Shown piece by piece: positions 36,838 to 50,041 of a DNA stretch of 64,000 bases. Every line of letters starts with the position of its first letter. The stretch's first letter is position 1. Position numbers and translations under genes: made by a program. The DNA comes from Bretschneidera sinensis (taxonomy: Eukaryota > Streptophyta > Magnoliopsida > Brassicales > Akaniaceae): contig CM043700.1 in assembly GCA_023935145.1 (NCBI GenBank), forward strand, positions 27,332,001 through 27,396,000, in the 5' to 3' direction. The notes beneath the pieces are model-generated. The model was not told the DNA's origin. It worked only from the letters and a program-made list of their open reading frames with translations, and searched no databases.

Positions 36838-36843
36838 AATAAA
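36838..36843 (+). terminator. Candidate poly(A) signal of the PFK gene
   Basis: AATAAA about 140 bp after the PFK stop codon. Confidence 0.4.
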
Positions 36844-37084
36844 TTAGCTCACTTAGATCTTTGTGTTGAGATACGATTTGTGGTTGTTACGACAGTATTA
36901 CAGTAGTTATCTTTTGCTCCGTTGTTGTGGAATCTGTTGTTATAGACCCTTAATGTACGGATTCCTCTAAGATTTTGGTATAAAATAAACAAACCACTAG
37001 GGAGCGAGTACTCTGTACTCGTGAGTTTATCTATATCTATATTATATAAAAGCGGTTTAAGGATCCTACTTGTACTGTCCAACT

Positions 37085-39140
37085 TTGTTCATGGTAAATT
37101 TACATCATATCCATGTTGTTATCTTTTATATATATCATCAATATGTTCTTTTCTTCTCATTTTACTTTGGTAAAATACATTTTTCGTTATTGAAGTATAT
37201 AGTGCATTCTATTTACATTATTGGCTTTTTAAGTAGATCGATCGAATTTACAAATACTATGTGTACGTATAAATCATCTTAGTTATACAGTCAAATTAAA
37301 AAAAAAAAAAAAAGGAAGCCAGAAGGTATAATAGATGGTAGCAAAGAGTATTTTTATTAAACGAATTAGTAAAGCTGTAGATCTTATGGGACCATAATTA
37401 CTGAACTTTACTAAGTTCATCGCCTTGTGAAAATGTCCCATTTTCCTTTTGTTTTTATTTTTGTTTGGCTTAAATTCGTTTTAATACTTTAGGGTCTTGC
37501 ACTCTGATACATAGATTTTTAATTTTGACACATTAAACCACGAGTTTTCAAAATTTGTTGTAATTTGATGCATATGTTTATAGGGATAACAATAGGTAGG
37601 GTACGGGTAAATCATGTCCTATCTATGCCCATATCTGTTTAATAAATCATTGATCGTTTTATCCATTACCTGTTTATTTTTTATTTTCACTATTATAACC
37701 TATTTATGTTAGATTTTTCACTATCTGTTATTACTCGTACTTGTCAGAATACACGGTTTTAGATACAAATTGAAGCGGGTGTCTTACTCGATTTTCGGTC
37801 CAATAATTTTTTTCTTATTCCAAAGAAAAGTTTATAGTGATAATACAATCTAATTCATAAATCATCAATAATAATTTATAATCAATAATCAAAATACCAT
37901 ACCCCTAACATTTTGGTCTTAGTATCAAACATTCGTAAAATCATATTTTCTTTTGAAAATTATATTAAAAATAAGTTTAAACATAAGAAATATATAGAAA
38001 GAAATATAAAATATATATAATTGAGTTTAACAGATACTCAAGGGATACTACTTGCATCCTATCTGTATCCGTCATATATTAAAAATTAATATTCGTATTT
38101 TTTAAACTAGTTTGTCAACTATACACACCCAATTAGACCAATTTGATTTTATTCCGCTTGTCTTATTAAAGACAAGTGTAATTTTTATTGATTTTAATGT
38201 AATTATCTTATGATGTCTGTTTGAAAGGTAAGGCAAAGTCAATCCCAACCTAACCTCCAAAACCAAACAAATATGATGTATTTTTAGAGGACCAAAGTAG
38301 ATGATAAGGTATTATTAGAAGACCAAAAATAAAATATATCCTGCAAAAAGGAAAGCAAAGAAATGAGATTTTAGCGGGTCTACAAATGTTAACATATTGT
38401 TATAGTAATTCCCGGCTATTTTGATATGAATGTCATCAGAAAGACCACATTGAGTTAATTGGGATCATAATTGAGAATTTTTTGAGAGACCAAAATTTTA
38501 AAAAAAAGAAGTAGAAGATATACTTCGAGAATAAAAATAAAATCTACCTATTGATTTTCAGAGTGGATTGTTTTTTTTTTTTTTTTTTTTTTAAATTTAA
38601 CGAAATAAATGGTAATTATTAGTAAAATTCAGAGAATTTTTAATATTTCGGTTAAAAAATGCTGCTTGATTTCGGGTAGATTCAAACCGAGCTTTTATTA
38701 AGTTATTCGAGTTCAAATTTGATTAAAGTTCGATTCGATCGAATTCGAACTCGAAAATTAGACTTGATTAGCTTATCAAACCGACCTCAAATACTTTAAA
38801 ATTCGATTCGAAAGGTTCTCAGTTCAATAAAAATATTATCAAATTCAAATCGAATTAAACTATAACTAATATTTATATTAATATTAATATTTTTATATAT
38901 TAAATTAAAATATAAATTACATTTGAATTTGAATAAACAATTTAAAACTTGAACTTGAATAAACAATTTATTATCTAGCCGAACTCTAACTATAAAAAAA
39001 AAAAAAAAAAAAAAATCTAATCAAATTTCACCTCCAATTCAATTTCAACCTTGATTCCAACTCCCACTCGAAGCTAGTGTTAATTTAAGTGGAGCAGAAC
39101 CGAACCCGAATACCTTCGGCTAGAGGCCACCCCTAGCTCG
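37085..39140. other. Intergenic DNA with old repeat relics
   Basis: A stretch from about 37580 (GGTAGGGTACGGGTAA) to 38120 (CATCCTATCTGTATCCG) and another from about 38650 to 39136, ending GGCCACCCCTAG, resemble dispersed non-autonomous plant repeats that commonly encode nothing. Poly(T) at 38571-38592 and poly(A) at 38994-39015 occur here. No gene was seen. Confidence 0.4.
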
Positions 39141-39159
39141 ATCCCATTATACTTTAGCT

Positions 39160-39264
39160 TTTTCTCACTTTCTTCTCTCTTTCACATATCTTCTTCTTTC
39201 TCGCCGAGAACGACACCGCCGCTGCCTCTCCGTCTAACTTGGTTCCAGTCTTCCAGATCCTAAG
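39160..39264 (+). promoter_or_regulatory. Probable 5' UTR exon of the AP4S gene
   Basis: A CT-rich, GC-elevated leader (CGCCGAGAACGACACCGCCG) ends in AAG followed by the donor-like GTATAT at 39265. It lies 1.5 kb before the AP4S start codon, with an AT-rich intron-like interval between. Leader splicing is inferred. Confidence 0.45.
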
Positions 39265-40817
39265 GTATATAACGCTCAACTTAAGTTTTTTATTTATTTA
39301 TTTTGCTCAAGTCTGGGTTTTTATCTAGTTTGATTTGCTATAAAAATTAATAATCGATCGAGCTAATTTATAAGAAAAATGGTAAAATCAAATGTTGTCA
39401 AATCGAGAACGAGCCGTTTGATCAAGATCAGGAAAAACCCTATTTTTTTTTTTTCACCCTGAGCAGCAATTTCTTCGGGCTCTCGGCCTGCCACTCTCTC
39501 TCAATCTCTCTTCTGTTTCTCTCGGCAACAATTCCGCGACCAGTGCAAACACCTTCGTGAAAGGAAGACAAATTTCCGGAAGATAATTCTCTGTTAAAGA
39601 CTTCAAAGCAAGGCTGTAAACAAGATTGAAGTGAAACGAGCGTGATTCATTCGTTGATTCAACCCGTATCTTACGATTTCATTCAAGAATAGAAGCAAGA
39701 TAAATGAATTTGTGTTTGTTCTTTAGTTTATCTGATTGATTGATTCCTGTGGAGGCATTCCTGTTTCCTTTTCTAAGTTTTCTCGTTCTGTTAGTTTTAC
39801 TCTTGATGTCCTCTGTGATCTCCGAAATGATATGAATATCAGTTAATATAATGGTTGATTCGAGAGTCTATGATTGATTAACCTCTTCAACAGTGTTTGA
39901 TTCTTATTTTCTACATCAATTTTCCAGTAACTTGTAGTCTCCTCATCATTAGACGAATCTGGTTTGTTTTGATAAGCTGTTTGGATGGGAATTTGATGAT
40001 TGTTGCTCTGTGATATAATGCAGAAATCTGATGGTTAATAGAAGATCAGTGTGATTTCGTTGATATGATTTTCTGTAAATATGGAATAAATCAGATCATC
40101 AGACGAGCTCATTGCTAATTTCCGTGAGATTAATTTTGTTACGTGTAATTTATCGATCCTAATAATGATTCCCAGAACTGATTGGCATACTGCTTCGTTC
40201 ATTATGAACCTAGATGTGAATCTGGTTTTAATCATGATTATTTCCAGTATTGAGTAAAGATCAGACTAACAGTTCATTGAGAGCGTGATTTAATTAATTG
40301 GTATTTTTCTTCTTTTCATTAAGAACATTTAGCCCGGTCAAAGGGCATTCTTTTGTAAATGGCTTAGATCTAGTAGATTTTGTGAGTTTCTGTCATATAG
40401 ATAGCCTTGTACATGGGTTGCATTCCCTTGGTGCGTTTTTAATACATTTTATTTACTTATTAAAAAAAGAACAATTAGCCTGAATGTGTTGATAATTAAA
40501 GTGTGTTTGGAGATAAATCATTAGAATTAATTGTTCTTACCTAGAAAAGTAGAGATGCATTTAATTTTAAAGTTTTTAATTCTTTGCCTGGATTGAAATT
40601 AAGGTATATGATTTTTGAGGTTATTGTATTTTGTTGCTGGGAAATTCATTTGATTTTAGTCATTATTGTATAGTCAACTGATTTAGATCCATACATGCTT
40701 GAAGGGATTACTGTCTGAGAACGAGCCCTACAAAGGCATCAAGCATTCAAGCTGCTTCTTTATGTTTGTGTGAGAGAAAAAAAAGAAGAGTTGTGAAGAT
40801 CACATAGAGTGAGAGAG

Positions 40818-43800
40818 ATGGGGATAAGATTCATATTGATGGTGAACAAGCAAGGGCAGACCCGTCTTGCCCAATACTACGAGTGGCTCACTCTCGAGGA
40901 ACGCCGCGCCCTTGAGGGAGAAATTGTCCGCAAATGCCTCACCCGCACAGAGCAACAGGTAGCCTGACAAAACATCTCTTTTTTTATTTAAATTGTTCTC
41001 ATATAATCTTGTATTGTAGGATCAATGAACAACCTCTATTTCTGTTGATTATTTCTGATTTGGTAATTATCTTTATTTTTGAGGTCAAATTATACGTAGA
41101 AGACCATGCATTCCTTCTATATTTTGCAAAATCAATATAAACGGAATTGATTTTATTTGCTGCTCATTTTATCTTCCAACTTAGAGGATTAAGTAGATAA
41201 ATTAACCGTTCAATAAAAGAAATTAGCAATTTAATCCATTGCTTACTAAAATATTAAGAGTAGAAATCAGGATTAGTGACTATGGGTCATACTATAGCAT
41301 CTTTTTCTTGAATTTGATGGTAAAAAATAGCCGTATTTGCGAAGCAAAACCATATTAGGTAGAAATGGGAACATCCAACAAATTTGATCATGTTCAAGTT
41401 TCATACAAGAACGATATGAACAAATATGTTTGTTTTATGTGGTAACGTGATCCAGATCATAACTTGCTATGTGACTGTTTAAAACATGCAAGGAATTGTG
41501 CTTATTGGAAACCCTATAGTAACGAATTTTGTTTGTGATACTTTATTTTGTATTCTATAAAGTTCAGATTATTCTTGACAATATAGCTTTGTATATTAAT
41601 AAACAATCATTCCAAAGAGCTGATAGCTAGTTCGAGGAGGTCTGGGACGTTGGCAATGTGTCGGTTCCTAGACTGCATAGGTACGTGGGTGACCACCTAG
41701 ATGCCCACATAACTTGTTGGTTGGTTATGTTTTGTTCTGGTCATTTTCTTGCTTATATATTATATTTAGGGTCTGTTTGGTATGGGGTTACAAAGGTGGG
41801 ATAAAACTAAATTAGTCCTACATGAACAGTTAATCCCATGTTTGGTTAGAGGGATTGATTGTTCACATGGAATTAGGGTGGGACTAACTTAGTCCTAATC
41901 CCATGAAATCTGTCCCAGCTCTAGGATAGAAACAATTCGAAGTCTTTGGACTAATTTTTTTTTTTCATTCTGTTTTTGCCCTTGCTTTTTTTTATTCCCT
42001 TCTCCCAAACTCCCACGATAACTTCTTCCTTTATCACACCAATTTTTTTTTCTTCCTTTTATACCCTATTTAGTTCATGCTTCTTCTTCCTCTCCTCTTT
42101 ATCCGGCGAAATTCTAGTGAAATTTCATACCCTTCTCTCCTCATTTCCCTCATTTTCCAACGAATTTCAGGCGTTACCACCCACACCATCAGCATCAGGA
42201 GGACCTCACGATCGAAACCCACAAAGTTTTGTCAAGATCCGCCACTACTGCCATCGAAAAGTTACACCACCAGAATCCGACCGGACCATCCAGTTTGGAA
42301 TTCCTTGATCTATTCGGATTTGGTGTTCGTTCACCAAGATTCCGTTGAAAAACGATCGAAAACAATTAAACCATCGCGACTTTCAATTTTTCACCATCGT
42401 CGATCTACTTTTTCGGTGACTTTTAGGTTGAGCCGTTGTCATTATTGAATTTGCCTTGAACCGGCGAGACCATAACCTTTGAAGGAAGACAGAAAAGGAA
42501 GAGAAGGAAGGTGAAGGAGGGAGAAGGAAAAAAAAACTCTTTATATAAGATGAAGAAGACCAAAAAGGAAAAAAAAACTCTGGCTAATTTAAAGTATAAT
42601 ACATATAGATATGTTCCAAATATATATATATATATGTATATAAAGGATTTATAATAAAATATAAAAAAATGTATTTTACTCTTTATATTTGTTATCTCAC
42701 TTTAATCCTAATCCTGAAATTTTGTGTACCAAACATAGAATTAAAATAGTCCCACTTTAACCCCTCCTAATCCTATCATACTATAATCTTAATCCTATTC
42801 CACTATAATCCTGCCTGTGAACCAAACGGACCCTTAGTGTTGACTGGGCTTTACCCTAAAAATATGTTTCCATTTTATGTGTTAACGTTCTCCGGATCAT
42901 GACTTGCTATGTCTCCATCTAAAATATGCTAGGAATTGTGCTTATTGGAAACGCTATAGTAACGAATTTGTTTGTGATTCTTCTATGAAGTTCAGATTAT
43001 TCTTGACAATGTAGCTTTGTTTATGTAATAAACAATGATGCCAAAGAAGAGAAGGTCTGGGACCCAGCTGCTGTGTCTGTTCCTAGACTGCATAGTTATG
43101 TGGGTGATCACCTAGATGCACACAGAACTTGTTTGTGCTGGTTACTTTTTCCTGCTTATATATTCCATTAGTGTTCACTGGGCTTTACCCTGAAAATGTG
43201 TTTCTTGACCATTTTATCGTCTCTCATGCTGTTAATCATATGTACTTTTCTTTAATTTTGATAAATTCTATGTTTTTTTTGGGAAGTTTGAACCGGCGAG
43301 ACCATAACTTTTGAAGGAAGATGGAAAAGGAAGAGAAGGAAGGTGAAGGAGGGAGAAGGAAAAAAAAACTCTTTATATAAGATGAAGAAGACCAAAAAGG
43401 AAAAAAAAAACTCTGGCTAATTTAAAGTATAATACATATAGATATGTTCCAAATATATATATATATATATAAAGGATTTATAATAAAATATAAAAAAATG
43501 TATTTTACTCTTTATATTTGTTATCTCACTTTAATCCTAATCCTGAAATTTTGTGTACCAAACATAGAATTAAAATAGTCCCACTTTAACCCCTCCTAAT
43601 CCTATCCTACTATAATCCTAATCCTATTCCACTATAATGCCTGTGAACCAAACGGAACCTTAGTGTTGACTGGGCTTTAACCTAAAAATATGTTTCCATT
43701 TTATGTGTTAACGTTCTCCGGATCATGACTTGCTATGTCTCCATCTAAAATATGCAAGGAATTGTGCATATTGGAAACGCTATAGTAACGAATTTGTTTG

Positions 43801-46277
43801 TGATTCTTCTATGAAGTTCAGATTATTCTTGACAATGTAGCTTTGTTTATGTAATAAACAATGATGCCAAAGAAGAGAAGGTCTGGGACCCAGCTGCTGT
43901 GTCTGTTCCTAGACTGCATAGTTATGTGGGTGATCACCTAGATGCACACAGAACTTGTTTGTGCTGGTTACTTTTTCTTGCTTATATATTCCATTAGTGT
44001 TAACTGGGCTTTACCCTGAAAATGTGTTTCTTGACCATTTTATCGTCTCTCATGCTGTTAATCATATGTACTTTTCTTTAATTTTGATAAATTCTATGTT
44101 TTTTTTGGGAAGTTTGTGGATGTATATTATCAATGTTATATGATGGCTGACCTTCATGTCACTGAAATCTTTTGTACTTGATAACAGTGTTCATTTGTGG
44201 AGCATCGTAACTACAAAATTGTGTACAGGCGTTATGCATCGCTATTTTTCTTGGTTGGAGTCGATAATGATGAAGTAAGTTGATGCTCTTCATTATAGTA
44301 GAATGGTGCTACCACTTTTCAAGATTACTGTGCTACCATAGGATAGATCATGAAGTTGAAATGAATCACGCATCAAGATAAGGAAAAAAAAAGAAGAGAG
44401 AAGTTGATTCCACTCAGTTATATCCTGCATTCATAAATTTTGACAAAAATAATTATTTTCATTAGGATTCGCAGTCCATGTACCTACATGTCTCCGTATT
44501 GCAGAGTATTAAATTACTTAGTTGAGGAACCAGTAACCTAGAAAGATTTTAACTTTCTATGCTATGAGACTGTCCTTGACATTTGTTGAATGAGCATAGA
44601 CTTGAACATTTCTGATGTGCATGAAAAAAATGTAGATGACTTTGTTGTGAATTAAGTCCCAATTTATTAAGTCAATGAGCAATAGGATCGTGATCAATTA
44701 AGTAGATAATTGGAAAGAAACAAGCAAATAAAAAAATGCTTGAATCCACTTGAAACCTAAAACACCCAAATCTATCTCGAAGACATTCTTGTTTTCAGAT
44801 TCTCCCCCTCACTCTCTTGACTACACAAAATAAGCTTAAACCCCTATATATAATAGTCGATTAATACAAAACTAAATGGGAATTTAGAATCTGTCCAAGA
44901 TGTGTATGAGTCCAGAAGCCAAAATAACTTGGTCTTTTTGACGAAATATCGAAACAAGTGGCAGACAGACAGTTACCAATCCTTACCTGGCGTCTGGTTG
45001 ATTAACTGCTAACTTAATCACCAGGTCGGGGGTTGAGGAGGGGCTGGTGAAACGGAAGAGGAAAAATAATGGAAGAAAACAAGTGACAGGCAGACAGTTA
45101 CCAATCTTTACCTGGCACCTGGTTGGTTGAGTGCTAACTTAATCACCAGGTCGGGGGTTGAGGGGCTTGTGAAAAGGAAGAGGAAAAAGAATATAAGAAA
45201 AAAAAAAGTGACAGGCAGACAATTCCAAGGACCAAAATTGATTGGCAAATGACAATGTTGATCACTCTTTTCCCATCCAAATCAATTTTCTACAAATTCT
45301 ACTGGTTTTATTGTGAAACTCGATGGCGTAGCAGAATGTTCGATCAGTAACAATCAAGCCACCATCAAAGTTTAAGCCACACATTAATAGACTTAATAGA
45401 GGATTGTATGGTGGACCCCACTTAAATTCCCTTCTAATATGTGCAATGTTTATTGTAAACCATGTACGTTATTTTAAGTTTGCTCATGTCGAAAATTGTT
45501 CATTGGTCACCACCTCACTTTTATTTTTCTCGTCATGTTGCAGAATGAACTTGCCATTTTGGAGTTCATACATCTGTTGGTTGAAACCATGGATCGGCAT
45601 TTTGGCAATGTGGTAAGCCATCTTTTGAAAATAATGAAATAATTTTTTTACCCATCTTTTCAATTAACTCTACTTGTGTATTTTGTGTTTACTAGAAGTG
45701 AGAGGAAAGAAAATAAAGAGGATTAATGTTTTTCTCTTGCATTTAAAAATCAAAATCCTCCAAAATTGAGAGAATTAGAGAGTGAAAAATGGAAGAAAAA
45801 TAGATGATATCATCAATTTAACAATTAATCTCATTCTAATCTCACATTAATATCATTAACATTATAAATGGTATATTGGTAAAAATAATACTATTTACAT
45901 ATTATTTCTTTACTTTTCCATTCTACTAAACAAAGATATAAGAAAACTATTTTTTTTCCTCTTGGTTTTCTATCATCTCTACTAAACACATGAAAGTAAT
46001 TTTTCTTATTTTTCTATTATTTTTGTTTTTCATCCTCTCAATTTTCTTTTCTTTTACTAAAACCACTATATGTTTTTCTTATGATCCATGTCATTACAAT
46101 TGCGAGTAGTTATGTGGTTTTCTTTTCTATTTTATTATGTAGTGTGAGCTAGACATCATGTTCCATTTAGAGAAAGCACATTTCATGCTGGAAGAAATGG
46201 TCATGAATGGGTGTATCATTGAGACGAGCAAGTCTAACATTCTGGCCCCAATACAGCTGATGGACAAAGCCTCATGA
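40818..46277 (+). CDS. AP4S: AP-4 adaptor complex subunit sigma
   Basis: Four exons (40818-40958, 44188-44274, 45544-45612, 46143-46277) give 432 nt, 143 residues, the usual length of plant AP-4 sigma. Sequence landmarks are [20 protein letters not shown] at the N-terminus, [55 protein letters not shown] and IQLMDKAS at the end. The [13 protein letters not shown] start and [13 protein letters not shown] distinguish it from AP-1 and AP-2 sigma. The protein is the small longin-like subunit of the heterotetrameric AP-4 coat at the trans-Golgi network, which sorts membrane cargo including vacuolar sorting receptors. All splice junctions are GT-AG. Intron 1 is unusually long (3.2 kb) because of duplications and an inserted element. 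Confidence 0.97.
41423..43170. repeat. Older about 372-bp tandem duplication split by the Harbinger-type insertion
   Basis: The phrase GGAATTGTGCTTATTGGAAA recurs near 41491 and 42931. The 1440-bp distance less the 1068-bp element plus target duplication leaves a period of about 372 bp. The copies are visibly more diverged than the 830-bp repeats. A third copy near 43757 arose with the later duplication. Confidence 0.8.
41769..42833. mobile_element. Non-autonomous Harbinger-type element in AP4S intron 1
   Basis: The termini GGGTCTGTTTGGT and ACCAAACGGACCC form an inverted repeat, flanked on both sides by TTA (41766-41768 and 42834-42836), the PIF/Harbinger target duplication. The 1065-bp interior contains no convincing transposase; two overlapping frames at 41976-42448 are Ser/Pro-rich and unrecognised. 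A paralogous duplicate of the flank carries an uninterrupted ..CATTAGTGTTCACTGGG.. near 43165-43180, giving an empty site with one TTA. Confidence 0.85.
42459..44116. repeat. Recent tandem duplication, about 830 bp, in AP4S intron 1
   Basis: Copy 1 (about 42459-43290) and copy 2 (about 43291-44116) are nearly identical, differing by few substitutions, the length of a (TA)n tract and small indels. Each begins AACCGGCGAGACCATAAC inside the Harbinger-type element and ends GGGAAGTTTG. The junction shows TTTG/TTG microhomology. Copy 2 therefore carries a truncated 3' part of the element. Confidence 0.92.
44953..45208. repeat. About 132-bp tandem duplication in AP4S intron 2
   Basis: Two copies share GACAGTTACCAATC-TTACCTGG and TAATCACCAGGTCGGGGGTT, starting near 44953 and 45085. 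A partial third start (GACAGGCAGACAATTCC) follows near 45211. Confidence 0.85.
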
Positions 46278-47815
46278 AGATATTTGGAGCTAGGTACGAG
46301 GATTTTCTTATATTTGTGGTGAGCTTGCTTCTTTTTTTCCCCTTCCATTGTGTGAGTTGTTCCTCTCTTGTTGTTCACTTTTGTACAATAAGCTAAAAAG
46401 AGAATAAGTCTTAAATTTCTCTGATGAATGAAAATTTCAGCAGTTAATTGTAATGATTATGCGAATGCCTAAATAAATTTTTTATTTGCTTCTTTTTAAG
46501 GAAAGTACTCACTAAAAAAGAGAAGCGCATACTTCTTATGATGCGAGAAATTATTCAATACGTATTGCTCTTCCCAATACTTTTGAAGCATTGTTCTTTT
46601 CTTTCACTTCAGGAATTATTTATTTTTACCAAAATGATAACTTTTGAGATTCACGATTTATTTATTTTTTTTACCAAAAAGATAAATAACATAGGTTGAT
46701 TTATAATTTTCTTTTTTTAAGGGAAGTACTCATTCAATAAAAAGATAGTGAAGTACAAATTTTTAGACATGAAAATTGGCAAATTTCCTTTTTAAAAAAA
46801 AATTGAAGATATATAAGTTCATTTAAAATTCAAAGATAAATTAATTAAATAATATTTCACGTCAACATTATACCACATCAATGTACTGTAAAGTAGATAT
46901 ATATAGTATAGGTTGGAAGAATTTGTATTTTATGTTATATGCATAAGATAAAACGTCCAAGGTTGATTAGGACTGCAAATAATAATAAATATTTTATTAT
47001 TTGTTGTAGTTAGTGGCACAATAAAATGTAATGGTTCCACGTGTCATTAGTAATTCAATCCGGTAAACATTAGTGTTATGTGATTTCAAATATATATTAA
47101 CATTACGAAAAGTGATATTTGGGTAAAATTTTGATGTTTTAAATAAATTTATTTTGTGATGGTTTAAAAGTGAAAATTTATTTTTTGGGATGAATAATGA
47201 ATTTTAAAAAGATTTGAAATGTTAGTATTATTTCAGAGTAGTGCAGTATAATTTACCCATATAAATAATAAGGTCATAACACAAGATACAATTGTGGATT
47301 TTTTTCATATGAAAAAGTCCCATAAAAGATATAAAATTTGTTTACATTAAATTCTAAAGTCCCATAAAAAATAGTATTTGGTAAGATTTTTCAATTTTCT
47401 TGGTGAGTATTAAAATTTTTTTAGGTTCTATTATAAATAAATCTAGCAAGAACCATATTTCTAAAAGAAAAAATCAAATAAATAATAACGATAGAAGCAT
47501 CCATGGGAGTTTTGAGTGATTTGGAAGTAAACAATAGAGATAGTAAAACAAGATTAAAGGGAACATTAGGTTGCGTTTAAACATTTTTCATCTTCATTTT
47601 GTCCTAACACTCTCTTTAACAATTTACACTTTTAATATAATTAAAAATATTAAAATTAACATAAACTTAATGAAATGACCTAATTGAGTTGAGAATATAA
47701 TATTAAAGCCTCAATTAAAATGAATTTGAGACCTAAATTGGACAGAGAGCAAACTTGAGGGACAAAAAATCAAATTGACTCTAAATTTAATTGCGTTGTG
47801 CTTGCAAGAAGTTTC
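46278..47815. other. Intergenic DNA
   Basis: AP4S 3' flank with AATAAG/AATAAA-like signals near 46385-46470, then AT-rich DNA. No gene was seen. Confidence 0.6.
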
Positions 47816-47821
47816 ATTCGT

Positions 47822-48503
47822 TTAGACACAACACTCAATCGACTTTATCCTGCCACCTCCTTCCCCTCCATAATCCTCCCCTTTACTCGTCGTTCTGCCT
47901 TTACTACCATAACTCAAGGAGTCATCCAATGATGACCACGAATACGCGTCCCCTCCCCACACATCATCCGGCAATTTGGTATTATCCGTCACGCAGCTAG
48001 CGCCTCTGCCCCCATGGCCGCCTCCCGCTCCCTGCACCCCGGAGGAGCTGCCGCTGGTTTGAGTCGGGGGCTCACCCGCTAAGCGAGTGAGCGACAATTA
48101 TCGTCCCGTTTTGGCCTAAACTGAATTCACCACTTACATTAAACAGAACTAAGCAACCCAATACTGGGCAGCTCAAGAGAATATCGAGGAGAATGTGTAA
48201 ACTACCTTTTCCTTCTACATACACGTCGTTTTCGATGATCAAGCTGGTATTGAGCTTGCAAGAGGTGTCAAGGGACCCTATGCCGTTAACGTCCTCTCAA
48301 GAGAGGGATGGAGAGTGAGGTGGCAATGAAGGTGGCGGTGGCGACGGAGGCGTGAAGTCTCCGTTTAACGCATAGGCGTCCAAGCCGATAATCGAGAACT
48401 CGTAGTTGTTTGGATCAATGGATAAACAAGGCCCAATGGGAAAAAGCGTCAAGATATTGTAGAGAATCAAGAGAAGGAGAGCATGTGAAGAAGATTGAGC
48501 CAT
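47822..48503 (-). pseudogene. 5' fragment of a glycine-rich membrane-protein gene (At5g11700-like)
   Basis: On the minus strand a signal peptide-like start MAQSSSHALLLLILYNILTL leads to a Pro-rich segment, then a stop (TGA) where related proteins carry a conserved Cys. In the same frame SLDTSCKLN, DVYVEGKGSLHI, CPVLGC and GEFSLGQNGTIIV follow. After a deletion and frame change come LAGEPPTQTSG, GAGGGHGGRGASC, LPDDVWGGDAYSW and GGEGGGRIK, where similarity ends. This is the N-terminal part of a large plant family of glycine-rich, membrane-anchored proteins of unknown function (Arabidopsis At5g11700 and At4g32920, from memory). The remaining exons are absent from the window, so it is a truncated relic. 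It retains a G/C-richer composition than its surroundings. Confidence 0.75.
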
Positions 48504-48959
48504 TAAATGAGAGACTCATTACAGAGAAGAACCCAAAATGTGAAACTAATTGGGTTTTGACACAAATTAGCCCAAGAAAAATAAATGTAAAGGGTTTAGT
48601 GGAGATGGGTATTCTGAATTATCGAATCAGCTTTGTTGATTTGGAGGAAGAATTTGACTAGAAAGTGGGGTGTAAACGAGAAATTTTTATTAGAGAACGG
48701 GTGAAAACAACAGTAATGGGTGATTTTTTGGCCGTTTGGGAATCTTTCTTATAAGGTAAGAAAGGACAATGGTGAGAGGGGGAGAAGGAGATAGCAGAGA
48801 GGAGAGAAACGGTACAGACGGAAAGAAGCGGCACGTGTGATATTTTCTGGCCCCCTGACTTCATTAAGGGTCGTGCATGGGCTACATTGGTCTCGATCTT
48901 GGGCCCAAGTTTCTTTAGGGTCCGTCTATGTATATTCGGGCCATGGAGTTAACGGGGAT

Positions 48960-49740
48960 AATTACAGAACATTTTAACGCAAATACACTTGAATCTTTCT
49001 AGCTTAAAGTATACACTTAAATTCCTGAAAAAATGTAAGTAAAGATTCAAGGAGAATGCAAATGCATAGAACAAAGACTTTGAAGCGCATCTTTAAGGTT
49101 TTATTTATCCCCACTTGAATGTTCTGGGTACGTTTTGATAAATAATCTATCAACATACAATAAAATCATTGAGAATCTCTAAGAGCAAATTCAAGAATTC
49201 TCTTTTGAGTTCTATATAAAAGAATGAAGAAAATGACTGCAACTTATTGAGAGAAAAGATGTGAAGCATAATAAGTGAATAAGCTGTAAAAGTTGAAATA
49301 AATTAAAATGAAAGTTAACTTTTGATTTACATGTATGGTTTTGCATCTCCTAACAGTCATAAAGTAAAAGGGTATAAATGAAAGAATACAACTACTTAAA
49401 AAATGACTATTGAAAATTAACGGGCTTGTAGTTGACTACCCATTGGTTTAATCAACTAACATGTAGTTGACTACCCATTAGTTTAATCAACTAGCAAGAG
49501 TTTGTTTGAATTTCATGTATAAAATCGGTTATGTAGTCAACTACCCTATATTGTAGTCGACTACAAAAAGTTTTTTCTCTTTTATAATTTATATCATCAA
49601 GTGCGTAATCGATTACTATTTGTCGTAATCAGCTACCAAGAGCTTCTATCACTTTATTTTTAACTCAAACCATCAAGTGTGTAGTCTACTATTATCATAT
49701 GGTCGTGATTTTGAAACAAAATATCAACAGAGATTAAGAT
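48960..49740. repeat. Dispersed repeat with TAGTTGACTACC motif cluster
   Basis: Between about 49430 and 49700, GTAGTTGACTACCCA, TAGTCAACTACC, TAGTCGACTAC and TAATCGATTAC occur about eight times, often as opposing halves. Layout and motif style parallel the repeat at 1230-2460 but the sequence differs. No frame of note. Confidence 0.5.
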
Positions 49741-50041
49741 ATCCTTACATAGTGCCAATATCATCTTTCTTTTTGTTTTAGCTTTTGGTTATATGTTTGG
49801 TGTATTATAAAGAAAAAAAAAGACTTTATGTTTGGTGTTTTAACCAAATTACGTGTTGATCTGCATTTTTTGTTGGGTTTTGAGCATCACTTTGTTTTTC
49901 TTTTCGATTGTTATCTTGTATGGTAAGCGAGAATTTGCAAGAAAAAAAAAAATTAGAAGAAGTGAAATTTTGAATTCAATATCGGATTTTTAGGAAATGA
50001 CAATGTGAGTGATAATTAAGAGCATGCAACAAGAGTGATAA

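Noticed and set aside
45650..46080. Possible MITE in AP4S intron 3, with GTGTTTACTAGAAGTGAGAGG and ACTAAAACCAC-like ends
   Set aside because: Inverted repeat pairing is weak and no target duplication was found.
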